Assembly (NCBI GenBank): GCA_013350335.1
Contig: CM023534.1
Coordinates: 12,429,542-12,493,541 of the forward strand
Direction of reading: 5' to 3'
Length of the DNA stretch: 64,000 nt
From: Chimonanthus salicifolius
Lineage: Eukaryota; Streptophyta; Magnoliopsida; Laurales; Calycanthaceae
The notes beneath the pieces are model-generated. The model made no database searches. It had not been told where the DNA came from and saw only the letters and a list, made by a program, of their open reading frames with translations. Position 1 is the stretch's first letter. Each line of letters opens with the position of its first letter. The position numbers and the translations under genes are program-made. This document shows, piece after piece, positions 54,059 to 64,000 of this stretch.

Positions 54059-54328
54059 TTTTAATAAGGGATCTCATAGAGACATCCAGGAAATCTATCT
54101 CAATACACTTGTTTTCAAAAACTTGATGGAAAATACTATTTTGCCCTTCAACTTAAAAGAGCAGTATGCACCGAACAAAAGAAACATTCGTTCGGATGAT
54201 GGAATGTCGACCGAATGCATGTGGCTCTTTTAAGTGGAAGGGCAAAATGGTATTTTCTATCAAGTTTTTGAAAACGGGTGTATTTGAACAGATTTTTCGG
54301 GTGTCTGTATGAGCTCCCTTTTAATAAA
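54059..54328. mobile_element. MITE with ~100-bp inverted arms
   Basis: Left arm AATAAGGGATCTCATAGAGACA...TTTTCAAAAACTTGATGG...ATTTTGCCCTTC is inverted on the right as GAAGGGCAAAATGGTATTTTC...TGTCTGTATGAGCTCCCTTTTAATAA. The loop contains GAACAAAAGAAACATTCGTTCGG. Non-coding. Confidence 0.82.
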
Positions 54329-54549
54329 TTTTAACCTTAAAATTATTTTAAAAAAAGTCTCCTTTGGCCCAATTCAATATCTAAAGCACATAGTTCAATC
54401 TACGCCTTTGAAAATTGAAACTGGAAATGATTTGTTTTACGTAATAAAAAAACGTCTAGATTAGCAAAAATGTCAAAATTTAATCAAATAGAAAAGCTTT
54501 AGCCATTTAATCTAAAGTTACAAAACTAATTGTTGAAGTTGAAGATCAA

Positions 54550-54730
54550 ATCACTAAAAACATTGACCTCGCACACACTTTAGTTTAAGAATCAAATGTC
54601 TCAAGTTTGAGTCCCGTAGTCAGCTGATGTTCGTTGCTTGCAGAGGGTTGCATGCATCTAGAATTTCACTCAATGTCCTTGTACTCAGAGAGATGTGGAG
54701 GTCTTGGATTTTGTTTTGTCATAAAAAAAA
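54550..54730 (+). mobile_element. tRNA-derived SINE-like element
   Basis: A B box (CAAGTTTGAGTCCCG) near 54603 follows an A-box-like head, and the element ends TTTTGTCATAAAAAAAA. Head and tail fit a SINE; family differs from A, B and C. Confidence 0.5.
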
Positions 54731-54734
54731 TACT

Positions 54735-56429
54735 TTTTAATATATTATTTTGACAACTTTAAAGATATACTTTTATTTTATATAGTATAATTGAGTTTGC
54801 AACTATTTATATGGTGAATTTTAAAAATGATAGACTAAAAACTATGTAGCCATGTAGCTATTCTGAATTGAAATAGAGAGAATTTTCTTTTAAGGAATTT
54901 ATATCCATTTTTTTTTTTTTAAAAGTCACAATAACAAAAGAAAAAAATGAACGAGGTCAATATTTGTCAATCTATGAAGTCAACTTGGTCAAACAAGATA
55001 AATTTCCAAGATTTACCTGTACCATCTATTTTTTTGCTGGCATTGGCATTCTTCTTGAACTGGACTGGACTGACCATCCTAACCGTCGATTTTGTCCAAT
55101 TAATATCCATTAAAAACATGATCTAGCAATTTTATTTTCTATAAAAATAAAATTATTTAAAAAATTGTATAAAAAATAGTTTCTCACGAATATACTTAAA
55201 AATTATTTTCCAAATTACTCAAAAGCAATTTTTTATACCATAAGTGAGGTTTATCTTCCAATTGTAAATAGCAATAAGGACCACTGGTGATGGCATATGT
55301 CTTGAGTCTTGACGTCAGTACGCAGAAAAGGGGGGGAAAACCTGCTGTGCTAGTTGAGTATATTAGTGGTGACATTCTTTATGTAATCCCATATTTTGTC
55401 TTAATTATTGAGCTAAGTGGAGTTTAAAGAAAATTACAGAGCCAAGTGAATCAATTTTTCAAGATTTGCATCCATTATGATTTGATCACACTAGTAAAAC
55501 AAAATAGACAAAAGTAAATGCCACAGTTTTGAGTTGGCATTATTGTATTGTATCTCATTAGAAGACCCAATATACATGCAAGGATTAGTAGTCTTACTAA
55601 TCTACTTTTAGTTTTGCTCACTATTGCTAGTGCTATTGTCTATCTGTTGTGGCTCAATTTGGATCCCTTGTCTGCGGATTGACAACAATTTTTTTTTCTG
55701 ATGGGGATTTGTTTTCTTCTTTTATCCATATTTTGTTTGCATTTAGTTTTGTCTGCTCATGTTACTTAGATTTTATGTGTTCTAGATCTACCTACTAATC
55801 GTGGCCCCAGCCATCGAGATCATCTGAATTTATTGATCACCCATGCCAAAATGTTAATATTTGTCTCCTACTTCTTCACCAGTAGATCAATTGTGGCACG
55901 CTGATCTTATCGTGTGATCCATTGCATCTTCTATCAATTTGCTTCTGCTCCATCCGATGACATCATCCGACGGTTGGATCATCAAGTTAAATAAGTTCAA
56001 ACTCAAGTGGTAGACCTGGAATTTGAGAGGAGTGTTAAAGTACGTAAATTTAGATTGTGAGCAATTAAGATGAGATTATTTAGATCGTGGGAGATTTTGC
56101 ATATCTCTCAATTGAAAAATTAAGATCATAGTAATCTTTTGATATATACAAATTTGAATCTTATTCAGTACAATAACATACTGAAATATCATAGTGATTT
56201 TACATGTTTCTCTCAATTCTCTAACATTTCTATCTAAGAGCGAAGCATGCCACGACAATAGCCAGAGTAAAACCGACATGCAACATTTGCCAAGATCAAG
56301 GGCATATATAAATTTGATGAAAATTTTAAATTTATAAAGAAAAACCCTCAGCTGAGCATAGAAAAACAACTGTAAACGATCATTTCTTTATAAATATCCT
56401 ATTTCTTCATGACAAGTTACACAATCGAT
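54735..56429. other. Intergenic DNA, unassigned
   Basis: AT-rich with no supported gene. A 97-codon minus-strand frame at 56076-56369 shows no recognisable motif. Confidence 0.35.
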
Positions 56430-57030
56430 AACCTCAAAGGATTGAAGTGATGGTCAAGAACTTACCTATCTCAGAAATGAGGACTCTTGAGTTCGATTTC
56501 CACTCTACTCCAAAATGCCACTTTCCTTAGAGTTACCTATGTGTATGGGTAATGATGCTTGTACATGTCCAAAGAAAGAGTGCCCGTCCTAACACGGGAA
56601 CAGTCTTTTAGGAGACGTGTATTTTTCGGACTTTCCACTTTGCCTCTATATGTCCGTACAATTTTTTTTTAAATCAGACATTCAGAAATCGGTGCACCGA
56701 CCGGATCACTTTCCTTTGAATTGGTGCACCGATTTAGACACTTTCACGTATCAAGAAATTGGTGCACCGACCGGATCACTTTCCTCAAATTCCCATTTTC
56801 CAGTGAGATCCAGTCAGTGCACCGGTCCAGTGCACCATTCACTAGAAAGTGAACTGATTTCTGAATGTTTGATTTTTTTTTTTTTTTACCGTATGGATAG
56901 ATGGGAGTAAAATGGGAAGTTGACTACAACCCGTGTCTACTAAAAAGGTTTTCATGTATTAGGATCATCACCCCCAAAAAAATAGCCGAATACTCTAAAA
57001 GTCATAAGACACCTTGATCATTAAAAAAAA
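56430..57030 (+). mobile_element. SINE (family A) split by a nested MITE
   Basis: The SINE head (GGATTGAAGTGATGGTCAAGAAC, B box GAGTTCGATTTCC) runs to about 56576 and resumes at about 56976 with ATAGCCGAATACTCTAAAAGTC, ending ACACCTTGATCATTAAAAAAAA. The two halves align to the copy at 53441-53620. Confidence 0.75.
56577..56975. mobile_element. MITE, GTGCACCGACCGGATCA family, nested in a SINE
   Basis: Ends AGAGTGCCCGTCCTAACAC and TTAGGATCATCACCCCC are inverted copies of the AGGGTGCCCATCCTA type. The interior has two copies of GGTGCACCGACCGGATCACTTTCCT and inverted GTGAACTGATTTCTGAATG against CAGACATTCAGAAATCGGTG. Confidence 0.78.
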
Positions 57031-57034
57031 ATTA

Positions 57035-58095
57035 CTTAACACCAATAGAAAAAGGAAATAAAGGCAGGTAGCGCATAAATGTATGAAGTTATCAACTGTA
57101 ATGTCAATGACGTCCATTAGTTATTGCTATGTTATCATATCACTTAAAAGATACATTATCCTTTTCTTTATTATAACCCTTTTTTTAAAAAGAAATCAAT
57201 TAAAAAAAATGGAATTTGTACTTCAGAAAATATAAACAAAAGAAGTGACGCTGCTGCTGGTTATCTCTTTCAAAGTAAAATTGAGTCGACTCCAATTAGA
57301 TTACTCTCTAAATGCAACTATAATTTAAAATTTGAGTAAAGGCAATGCATTTGACTAAGATATTTGATTTGTTGACAAATCAAGACACTTGAATTGAAGT
57401 TGTTTTCATAAGTGCCAAAATTTAGAACTCGGGATGAGATTGTCTTAGGCCAAGACAGCCATGATACTTCTTTTCTTTTAAAATTTTTAAAATATAAAAT
57501 GAGATTAAATGATAAATTTTGAATTTGAAATTATTTATAATTTTTCAGCTATGAAAATAAGATAATGCTTTCTTCTTTTGTAGAATGAGAGTTCTTTACC
57601 CTAGTTAAAAAAATGTGCCATTTTCTTCTTCATTTCTCATAAAAAGGTTGAGTTAGGAAGAAACTTTTTCATCTTTTTCCAAGACAATTCTACTTTCATT
57701 TTCAATGAAAATAAAAGATTGTCACAAACAACCAAAATGTCAAATTGTCAAAACCTAATGTGAGACTAGATTTCATACTACTTACTGAATAACATGAATA
57801 GAATTTTAACATAATTTTCTTCAAAATTACTTTTCTTAGAAAATAGAATAAAGGCTTTGGAATAAAAAAATATGTATTGATTTGGCCAATAATAACTGCC
57901 AAATATTCACTAGTTTGGTTTGATATGCCAAACAGAGCCTAAATAAACATGCAAAGTTGGCGAGTCATGTTAGAAATTCGTTCATCATGCACAATTGCAT
58001 CCTGATAAACCTATTATGTCTCGTTAAAAGAATCCCAACCTTTAATAGGTTGATTTAGAATATACGTGAATTGTAAATATTAGCTTTAAGAGTTT
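57035..58095. other. AT-rich intergenic DNA
   Basis: No gene or repeat ends are supported. Confidence 0.35.
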
Positions 58096-58097
58096 AA

Positions 58098-58198
58098 AAT
58101 TTAGTATCGGCTGATATTTTTCTCTCTCCTCTTTTTTTTTTTTTACAAAAATAACCGATATAGGCCGATATTGTAATATCGGCCGATACGATGATTAG
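58098..58198. mobile_element. Short palindrome-family copy
   Basis: GTATCGGCTGATAT on the left and CGATATAGGCCGATATTGTAAT plus ATCGGCCGATACGATG on the right, with a T-rich centre. Ends are decayed and no target duplication could be read. Confidence 0.55.
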
Positions 58199-58909
58199 CC
58201 CATCTCAGAATGTTTGCCTTAAAAAATTTAAGAAAATATCAGAGTTATCAAGGCTCAATCCAATCCTTTATATGTTGATGTGATAACCCAATCTAAATAG
58301 GATGTAATGTGATGCAGTCTAAGCGTTATATGTGACCCAATCCATGACCTAAGTTAGCAAAACTCTAGTTAGAAAATAGCATTTAAATTTAATAAATAGG
58401 TTGGACTAATCGATTCATACTTAAACACTGATATTTAAGAGGGACAAAAACTGAGTTACTTGACTTAATCTAAAGTTGATGTGGCACAAGAAGTTCACGG
58501 GTGTTTGGAAACTCTCCTACCTCTTAATTTAGCAAAGCAAATGGGTTATGTCTTAGTGGGTTCAGTTTTTTAAATGTGTTTTAGTGACTTGAATATATTT
58601 TTAAATAAACATTGTACAATATTTATGAGCTTCATACACTTTTGGTGGGCATCGGTAAGGCCCACTTGTTCCATACTTTAATAATGAAATGGGTTAAATG
58701 AATTTAGTTAGTTTTCTTTTTCTCTTCTTATTAGTGATTGCTCATCATCACTGTGTTTAGTTTCGTAAACAAACATTAAAAAATCGTAAGAAAAGGTTTC
58801 TCACCGTCATTTTAAAATAAATCTCTCTTTTATAAACTTTTTTATTTCTCTTTTTACATTAAAAAAGATATGAATGAACAGCCAATAATTTGAATTTGGA
58901 AATTGGAAT

Positions 58910-59575
58910 TGTTGGGGTACGAATGAGTCCTACATTGGTGAAAAGGAGAAAAAAAAATATATATAAGGATTTATTCATATGGGGCTAAATATCTCCACCT
59001 ACTAGATTAGTCTTTTGGGCTGGAAGCTCAGTCCTAACAAAGGTATCAGAGCTACGTCCCCAAGACACAACATCTGGACTCAGGGATCCCCTAGTTGAGA
59101 GGGATGGTTGGCAACGTTCTATCCACCGGAGAGGCTTGTTCGGGGGGGAGGGAGAATATTGAACGAGAGTCCCACATCGATTATGAGAGTGGGGGGGGGG
59201 GGGGATGGGATGAGGAGGAATCTAAGGACTTATAAGAGACTGGGTCACTCCACCTATCAAACTAGTCTTTTGGGCTGGAAGTCCAGTCCCAATAGTGGTA
59301 TCAGATCTAGGTTCCCCAAGCCACTGTATGTGGACTCAGGGATCTTTTAGAAGAATGGGATGGTTAGTGACGTTCTATCTATGGACTCAGGGATTTCCTA
59401 GCCGAATGGGATGGTCAGTGACTTTCTATCCGCTAGAGAGCCTTGTTCGAGGTGAGGATTGTTGGAGTACGAACGAGTTCCACATCGGTGAGAGGGAGAA
59501 AAATATAAGAATTTATATGGGGTTGGATATCTCCACCTATCAAACTAGTCTTTTGGGCTGGAAGCCCAGTCCTGG
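58910..59575 (+). mobile_element. TRIM with three tandem LTRs
   Basis: LTR copies lie at 58910-59039 (TGTTGGGGTACG...CTAACA), about 59147-59296, and 59460-59575 (TGTTGGAGTACG...). The first two are followed by the primer site (T)GGTATCAGA, and the second and third are preceded by purine-rich tracts. The order is LTR - PBS - short internal - PPT - LTR - PBS - internal - PPT - LTR. No protein is encoded; internal domains are only about 105-165 bp, and the second contains its own duplication of TGGACTCAGGGAT. A G run of about 14 lies at 59191-59204. Confidence 0.8.
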
Positions 59576-59579
59576 TATG

Positions 59580-60213
59580 AATAAACACAACTGAAACCCA
59601 CTGCAATTAATTTGAATCCGTCACAATTGGCCCATTTAGAAATTCCTCAAGGAATTATCAGATTGTACGCCATAGAGATTTAAAGTTTTAAACAATTTCT
59701 ATGTCAGCTTAAATGCTGAGGCCCATATGACATGCAGATGGGGATTCCAGAAAATCTTCTCAACGACAAGATCAAAGCTCTTTAATTTAAAGTTGACAAT
59801 GAAAGATCCAAAGTTGGTGTAAAGAAGGAAAACAAAATGAATAAAAAAGAAGATAACAGATTTGGATAATGAATCATGATCAACTAAATGAATGTTTGAA
59901 TGCTCAGAACCACACAAACAGGGAACTGATGCCTTTAGTTAAAATGGGATTCGATGGCAGGAAGCACGTTGATGGGATACTGGGTTGGTCTCTCTTATAA
60001 TTACGATCAAAATTATTTTTCTATTTATTTAATGCTCATATTTTTTTAATTTTATCTCTCTTTTTTCCATAATTACTCAATATTATATTATTTGCCACTC
60101 CATTTTCTATCACATCATGTCTTATAAAATAAAAAGTTTGTTACACATTCCTCCCGAGAATACACAAAAGAGGAGAAAACACTGGATTTTATGTACAGTG
60201 ATTATATACGTAA
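59580..60213. other. Intergenic DNA, unassigned
   Basis: AT-rich, no supported gene. Confidence 0.35.
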
Positions 60214-60958
60214 AGGGTGCCCATCCTAGCATAGGAGTTTTCATTTAAGAGGTACGTGTTTTAGTGAACTTTTCATTTTGCCCCTCATCCATCCGCAAAA
60301 ATTGGTTCACTTATCGGTGCACCAGACATGTGCACCGACTGGATTAGGGGTTTAAAAAACGCCCCGGCAGATAGCCGATATTGGAACCATGAAAAAACTG
60401 CAAAAAACCGTGACGAACTGTGAAGAACCGTAAGAAACAGGAAAAAACCGTGAAAGCCGTATCGGACGAACCGTGATGAACCGTGAAGAACCGCAAAAAA
60501 CTGTGTAAAACCGTGGAAAAACCATATTGGTGTCTTTTTTTTAAAAAAAAAATAATAAATTTTAAATACCGATATTTATGAATATCGACCGATATTGTGA
60601 CCGATATTTCGGACCGAATATCGGCTATATCGGCCGATAATATTTATGTACGGCCGATACATATCATATCGGCCGACATCGTTCGGTATGAAAATACCGA
60701 TATGTATCAGCCGATATTTCGACCTTTGGACCGGATCACTTGGAAATCGGTGCACCAATTTCTTGATAGTCCAAATCGGTGCACCGACCGAATCATTTTA
60801 CACATAAATCAGTTCACTCATTGGTGCACCAGACAGTGCACCGATGAGTGAACCGTTTCACTGAAAAAGTGAGCCAATTTCTGCGTATAGGGCAAAGTGG
60901 GAAATCTGAAAAACTCGAGCCTTCTAAAAGAAAACGCCTGTGTTAGGATGGGCACCCT
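60214..60958. mobile_element. MITE, GTGCACCGACCGGATCA family, carrying a nested element
   Basis: Perfect terminal inverted repeats AGGGTGCCCATCCTA (60214) and TAGGATGGGCACCCT (ending 60958). Subterminal TCGGTGCACCAGACA and CAGTGCACCGATGAGTGAACC motifs match the other two copies. It is split by the palindrome element at 60345-60728. Confidence 0.88.
60337..60736. mobile_element. hAT-like palindrome element (384 bp) nested in a MITE
   Basis: The element proper (60345-60728) starts TAGGGGTTTAAAAAACG and ends TTTCGACCTTTG. GACTGGAT (60337-60344) and GACCGGAT (60729-60736) are the 8-bp duplication; the uninterrupted host MITE reads GACCGGAT here. Internal CCGTGAAGAACCGTAAG repeats and terminal TATCGGCCGATA palindromes match the 41.6 kb copy. 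Confidence 0.86.
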
Positions 60959-60970
60959 ATAAAAATCATA

Positions 60971-61131
60971 ATATCTACATGGTTGTAGCTCAATTGATTG
61001 CCTCTTGTCTTAAGGAGCGAGAGGTAGCCCCCATGGCCTAACTTTAGAGTGTCTCAAAGGTAGTGGACTCATCTATGGAAGTTTTAGTAGAATTGTGTCT
61101 AAATTTTTCACACGTTAATCAAAAAAAAAAA
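60971..61131 (+). mobile_element. tRNA-derived SINE (family B)
   Basis: The head GGTTGTAGCTCAATTGATTG is a very good tRNA A-box region. The body (CTAACTTTAGAGTGTCTCAAAGGTAGTG) is shared with 47373-47510, and the element ends ACGTTAATC plus an A run. The B box is degenerate. Confidence 0.65.
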
Positions 61132-61134
61132 TTC

Positions 61135-62165
61135 ATAATACAACTCAACACGCGCTTTTCCATGTCATTAATTGATGTTGACCCCTTCTGGTTACAAGTT
61201 GACACGTAATGACACGTGTCATTCTAATTTATTCTCCATCAATTACAAAAGAATAACATGAAAAAAGTCTAGAAACATTCTTAAAATAATTAAATAAAGA
61301 ACTAAAAATTATCTCTTCATTGGAACCAAAGAGTTGCTATCTCTTACGAAAGAAATCTTAAAAATAGAAACAACACCCAACAAGTGTCGCCCTTGGCAGC
61401 CACTTCTCATACTCATTGATTCTTTTAGAATAATTCTTGGACGGATTCAAGTAATATTCGTAACTCTAGATTATCTTAAATTCTCATGATACATGTGAAC
61501 ACAATCCCATATTAATTTTAGTGAAAAGTTAATATTGGTATCAAATATCAATAGCCTAGGTTAATTTAATAAATAAAGTATTCATTGGAATAAATTTCTC
61601 AAGCATTATGCTCTCCACCGAAGTGTTTTAATTTGAGTTTGAATTTTCTATATACAAGTATGCAAAGTTTTCTTTTCTTGTTTTAACTTTAAGAAATTAT
61701 ATATTAGGATAAACAAATGGCACAAAAAGAATGAGATCAAATAAAAAAGGAATGCATTAGAATTTAGAGCTAACAAAAAAGTTTTGAGATGGTTATAAAA
61801 TATTTTGAAAAAGAATTAATGTAAAATAAAGAGTTGAAAGATTACAAGTTGATAGTAGAAAGAAGGATGAGGCTATTAAATATATGGTTGAAGGTGATTA
61901 CATATAATATGATAAAATAATAGGCAATAAAGAACATGATTGTCAATAAATTTAGTGAAAAATAAAATTTGAAAAAATATTGATCTGCATGTATATATAG
62001 ATAGGACTATCTTGAATAATTTGTCGTTCGACAAAGTAGTGGGATTAATTTTTGCTAGCCTAAATTATCATCCTCTATGATTAAATGGCCGAATGACCAT
62101 TCTATATTTCTATATGCCATTTTTTCAAAATGTTTACGTAGAAAATAGTGTGGTACATGTAAAAA
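61135..62165. other. AT-rich intergenic DNA
   Basis: No gene or element boundary is supported. Confidence 0.35.
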
Positions 62166-62166
62166 T

Positions 62167-62300
62167 TGTTCAAGCTGCGGATGAGTTCCACATTAAAAGT
62201 GTAAAGGGAGATTTGACAATTTATAAAAGACTTGGATCATTCGACCTAATAGACTAATCTTTTAGATTGAATATCCAGATAATAAAGTGAGCCATTGAGC
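62167..62300 (+). mobile_element. TRIM solo-LTR remnant
   Basis: TTGTTCAAGCTGCGGATGAGTTCCACATTAAAAG...TTATAAAAGACTTGGATCATTCGACC...GACTAATCTTTTAGATTG follows the LTR of the 58.9 kb TRIM. No internal domain is seen. Confidence 0.55.
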
Positions 62301-62419
62301 TAATGACGAATCTAAATCTTCTCTCATCACATTAGGATTGGATACTCAAAGTTCAAAGTACTTAAGCTTGTTACCTATTTCACAGTCAGCCCAAACCTCT
62401 CCTTGGGTATTACTCAGCA

Positions 62420-62657
62420 GGGGTTGAAATCTTGGATAAACGAGATATCAGATATTGGCTGATAACTTTCTCTTTCCTTAATTTTTTTTCCAAATATCGA
62501 TTATTTATCTATTTAAATAGAAAAATGAAAAACAACCCAATTTTTTTTGAAAAAAAAATTGAAAAACAGTTGATATTTGAAACTTCAGCCAACATCAAGA
62601 TTTTTTATATAAAAATGATAAATGAAGATATCGGCCGATATCAGGAATGTACCCCCA
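62420..62657. mobile_element. Palindrome-family copy (decayed)
   Basis: Starts CAGGGGTTGAAATCTTGG, contains GATATTGGCTGATAAC and GATATCGGCCGATATC, and ends GGAATGTACCCCC. The CAGGGG/ACCCC ends fit the hAT-like family; I could not read a matching target duplication. Confidence 0.6.
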
Positions 62658-62679
62658 AATTCTTTGGGCCCCATCTGTA

Positions 62680-62990
62680 ATGACCCGACCAGAAAACAGA
62701 GTCTAGGGTCCAAGTCAGTGAGAAATTGTCCGCTCTAGAGCCAAAAATGAGTCCTCATGGTTTTGCCTTTGGGCCTAGCCCAACCCGGTAGGCCCAAAAC
62801 ATGTCTCAAGAGTTAAGGAGGAGCAACTACTTATAAACCCCATATGGAAGTCCTCAACTTCCGATGTGGGACTCTCCAAAATTCCCACATGCACTCCCAC
62901 TTGCTGGGCTTGTTGGATCCGACCGGCCCACACTGCTGGTTTGACCGACAGGCTCAGTTTCACTTAGATCAGCATCTCTAGGGCCTGGTC
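62680..62990. repeat. Possible LTR-like sequence
   Basis: Contains TAATGACCCGACCAG, TATAAACCCCATATGG and GATGTGGGACTC, words common to plant LTR/TRIM DNA. No second copy occurs in the window. Confidence 0.35.
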
Positions 62991-64000
62991 TCTAACTCAT
63001 GGGTCAGAATATCGCAGCATCTGAATGTGCTTTTAATAGAAATTTGTACATTGTTCGTATTGATAAGCAAAATCATTTCGGTTGGAATAAGAATAATTAG
63101 TTAAGTTCAGATTGCATTATACCTCGTCAAATCACTTAACCCATCGTTAACTCTGTACACAATTTAATCTTCAACTTTGGACGGTTAGGATTAGCACCAT
63201 TCAATTTCATCCGACGTTTGGTACAAAGATTCTCCTTATTGAGATCTGCGATTTCAATAATTATTCCTGTCAGTGTCACCCTTCAGAATCAGAATTTCTT
63301 CTTCTCACATGTCTCCGAAAACCTTGCAAAAGATGCTAATATTGGCATATACTGATGGAAATTCTTTTTTTTTTTTTTTCTTTTTTGTTTATGTATGACT
63401 ATTGATGATTCTAAAATAATAATTTAATCTATTTAAATGGAATAATTTCTGTGAATATTACAAGTGAAGATAAGGTTAAACTTTAAGAGAGAGAGAGAGA
63501 GGGGGGATGGAATGGAATGATGGATGATGAATCTTGATCCACTTTCTATAGTAACCTAAACTGGATGGATATACGGTGTTGATCGATGCCATAATAAGAA
63601 GATGCTTAGAGCATGTGAATGGGGGGTCCAAATCAAGAATCGTATGCTCTTTGTTTCAGCACATCCTTATTCCTTAATGGGGAAATAGTAATATGAGAGT
63701 ATTCACTCCATCTCTTATCTTTCTACAAGTCTAGATGCAGTTTGAAAGAATAGAATACTAGCGTTGGAATTTTAAAACATCGTCACGTACAAGCATTTGT
63801 AATGTTGTCATTATTACTATTTTTCTTTTCAGTTTTATTGACTTGTTTAATAAATGGTTTGATCTAAATCTATTTAATAAAGGAGTGGGTTGGAGTTTAA
63901 CATGCAATTTAGCAGGTTTATTAATTAACTCAACATTAATTCCATATGATGTTCAAATAATTTGTGAACTAACTTGCTTTAGTGATCCAAAATTGATCTA
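62991..64000. other. Intergenic DNA to the window end
   Basis: T run at 63365-63380 and (GA)n at 63489-63500. No gene is supported. Confidence 0.4.

Noticed and set aside
60971..61045. Functional tRNA gene
   Set aside because: The A box is good but the B box and acceptor stem are lost and a SINE body with A tail follows.

Overview
The window is nuclear DNA from a flowering plant. The evidence is spliced genes with GT-AG introns, plant-specific families (NMCP/CRWN lamina protein, MIZ1/DUF617 protein, IDA-like peptide, PII-2-like LRR protein), long AT-rich intergenic DNA and many plant-type transposons (Ty1/copia, TRIM, L1- and RTE-like LINEs, tRNA-derived SINEs, hAT-like and foldback MITEs). 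No bacterial, organellar or viral genes were seen. The species cannot be named from this sequence.

Genes, left to right: (1) 3.15-24.17 kb (+), an NMCP1/CRWN-type nuclear lamina coiled-coil protein in eight exons over about 21 kb. Its introns carry most of the transposons in the left third, and its largest exon shows a one-base reading-frame break. (2) 32.67-34.07 kb (+), an intronless secreted LRR protein. (3) 37.98-38.29 kb (-), a 102-residue IDA-like peptide precursor behind a clear TATA box. (4) 49.52-50.29 kb (+), an intronless MIZ1-like DUF617 protein. (5) 52.66-53.14 kb (+), a two-exon gene for a 56-residue Lys/Pro-rich peptide of unknown function. These genes do not form a unit; each has its own promoter and they are ordinary plant neighbours.

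The rest is repeats. A short copia element with both LTRs, PBS, PPT and a 5-bp target duplication lies antisense in CRWN intron 7. A second copia relic (gag joined to integrase) lies at 26.7-27.3 kb, and a weak third at 31.3 kb. A hAT-like non-autonomous family built of the palindrome TATCGGCCGATA recurs at about 35.4, 41.0, 41.6, 42.2, 58.1, 60.3 and 62.4 kb. For four copies I could read 8-bp target duplications, which gives exact element ends. A TRIM family occurs at 31.4, 44.8, 48.3, 58.9 and 62.2 kb, the 58.9 kb copy having three LTRs in a row. Nested insertions at 56.4-57.0 kb (MITE inside SINE) and 60.2-61.0 kb (palindrome element inside MITE) give a relative order of arrival.

I found no clearly new biological system. 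The points most worth checking are the CRWN frame break and its possible 46-nt mini-intron, the CRWN upstream ORF whose stop overlaps the main start, the IDA-like peptide with Asn in place of the usual His, the 56-residue gene, and the palindrome-rich hAT-like family. No searches or alignments were run; family calls rest on recognised motifs.
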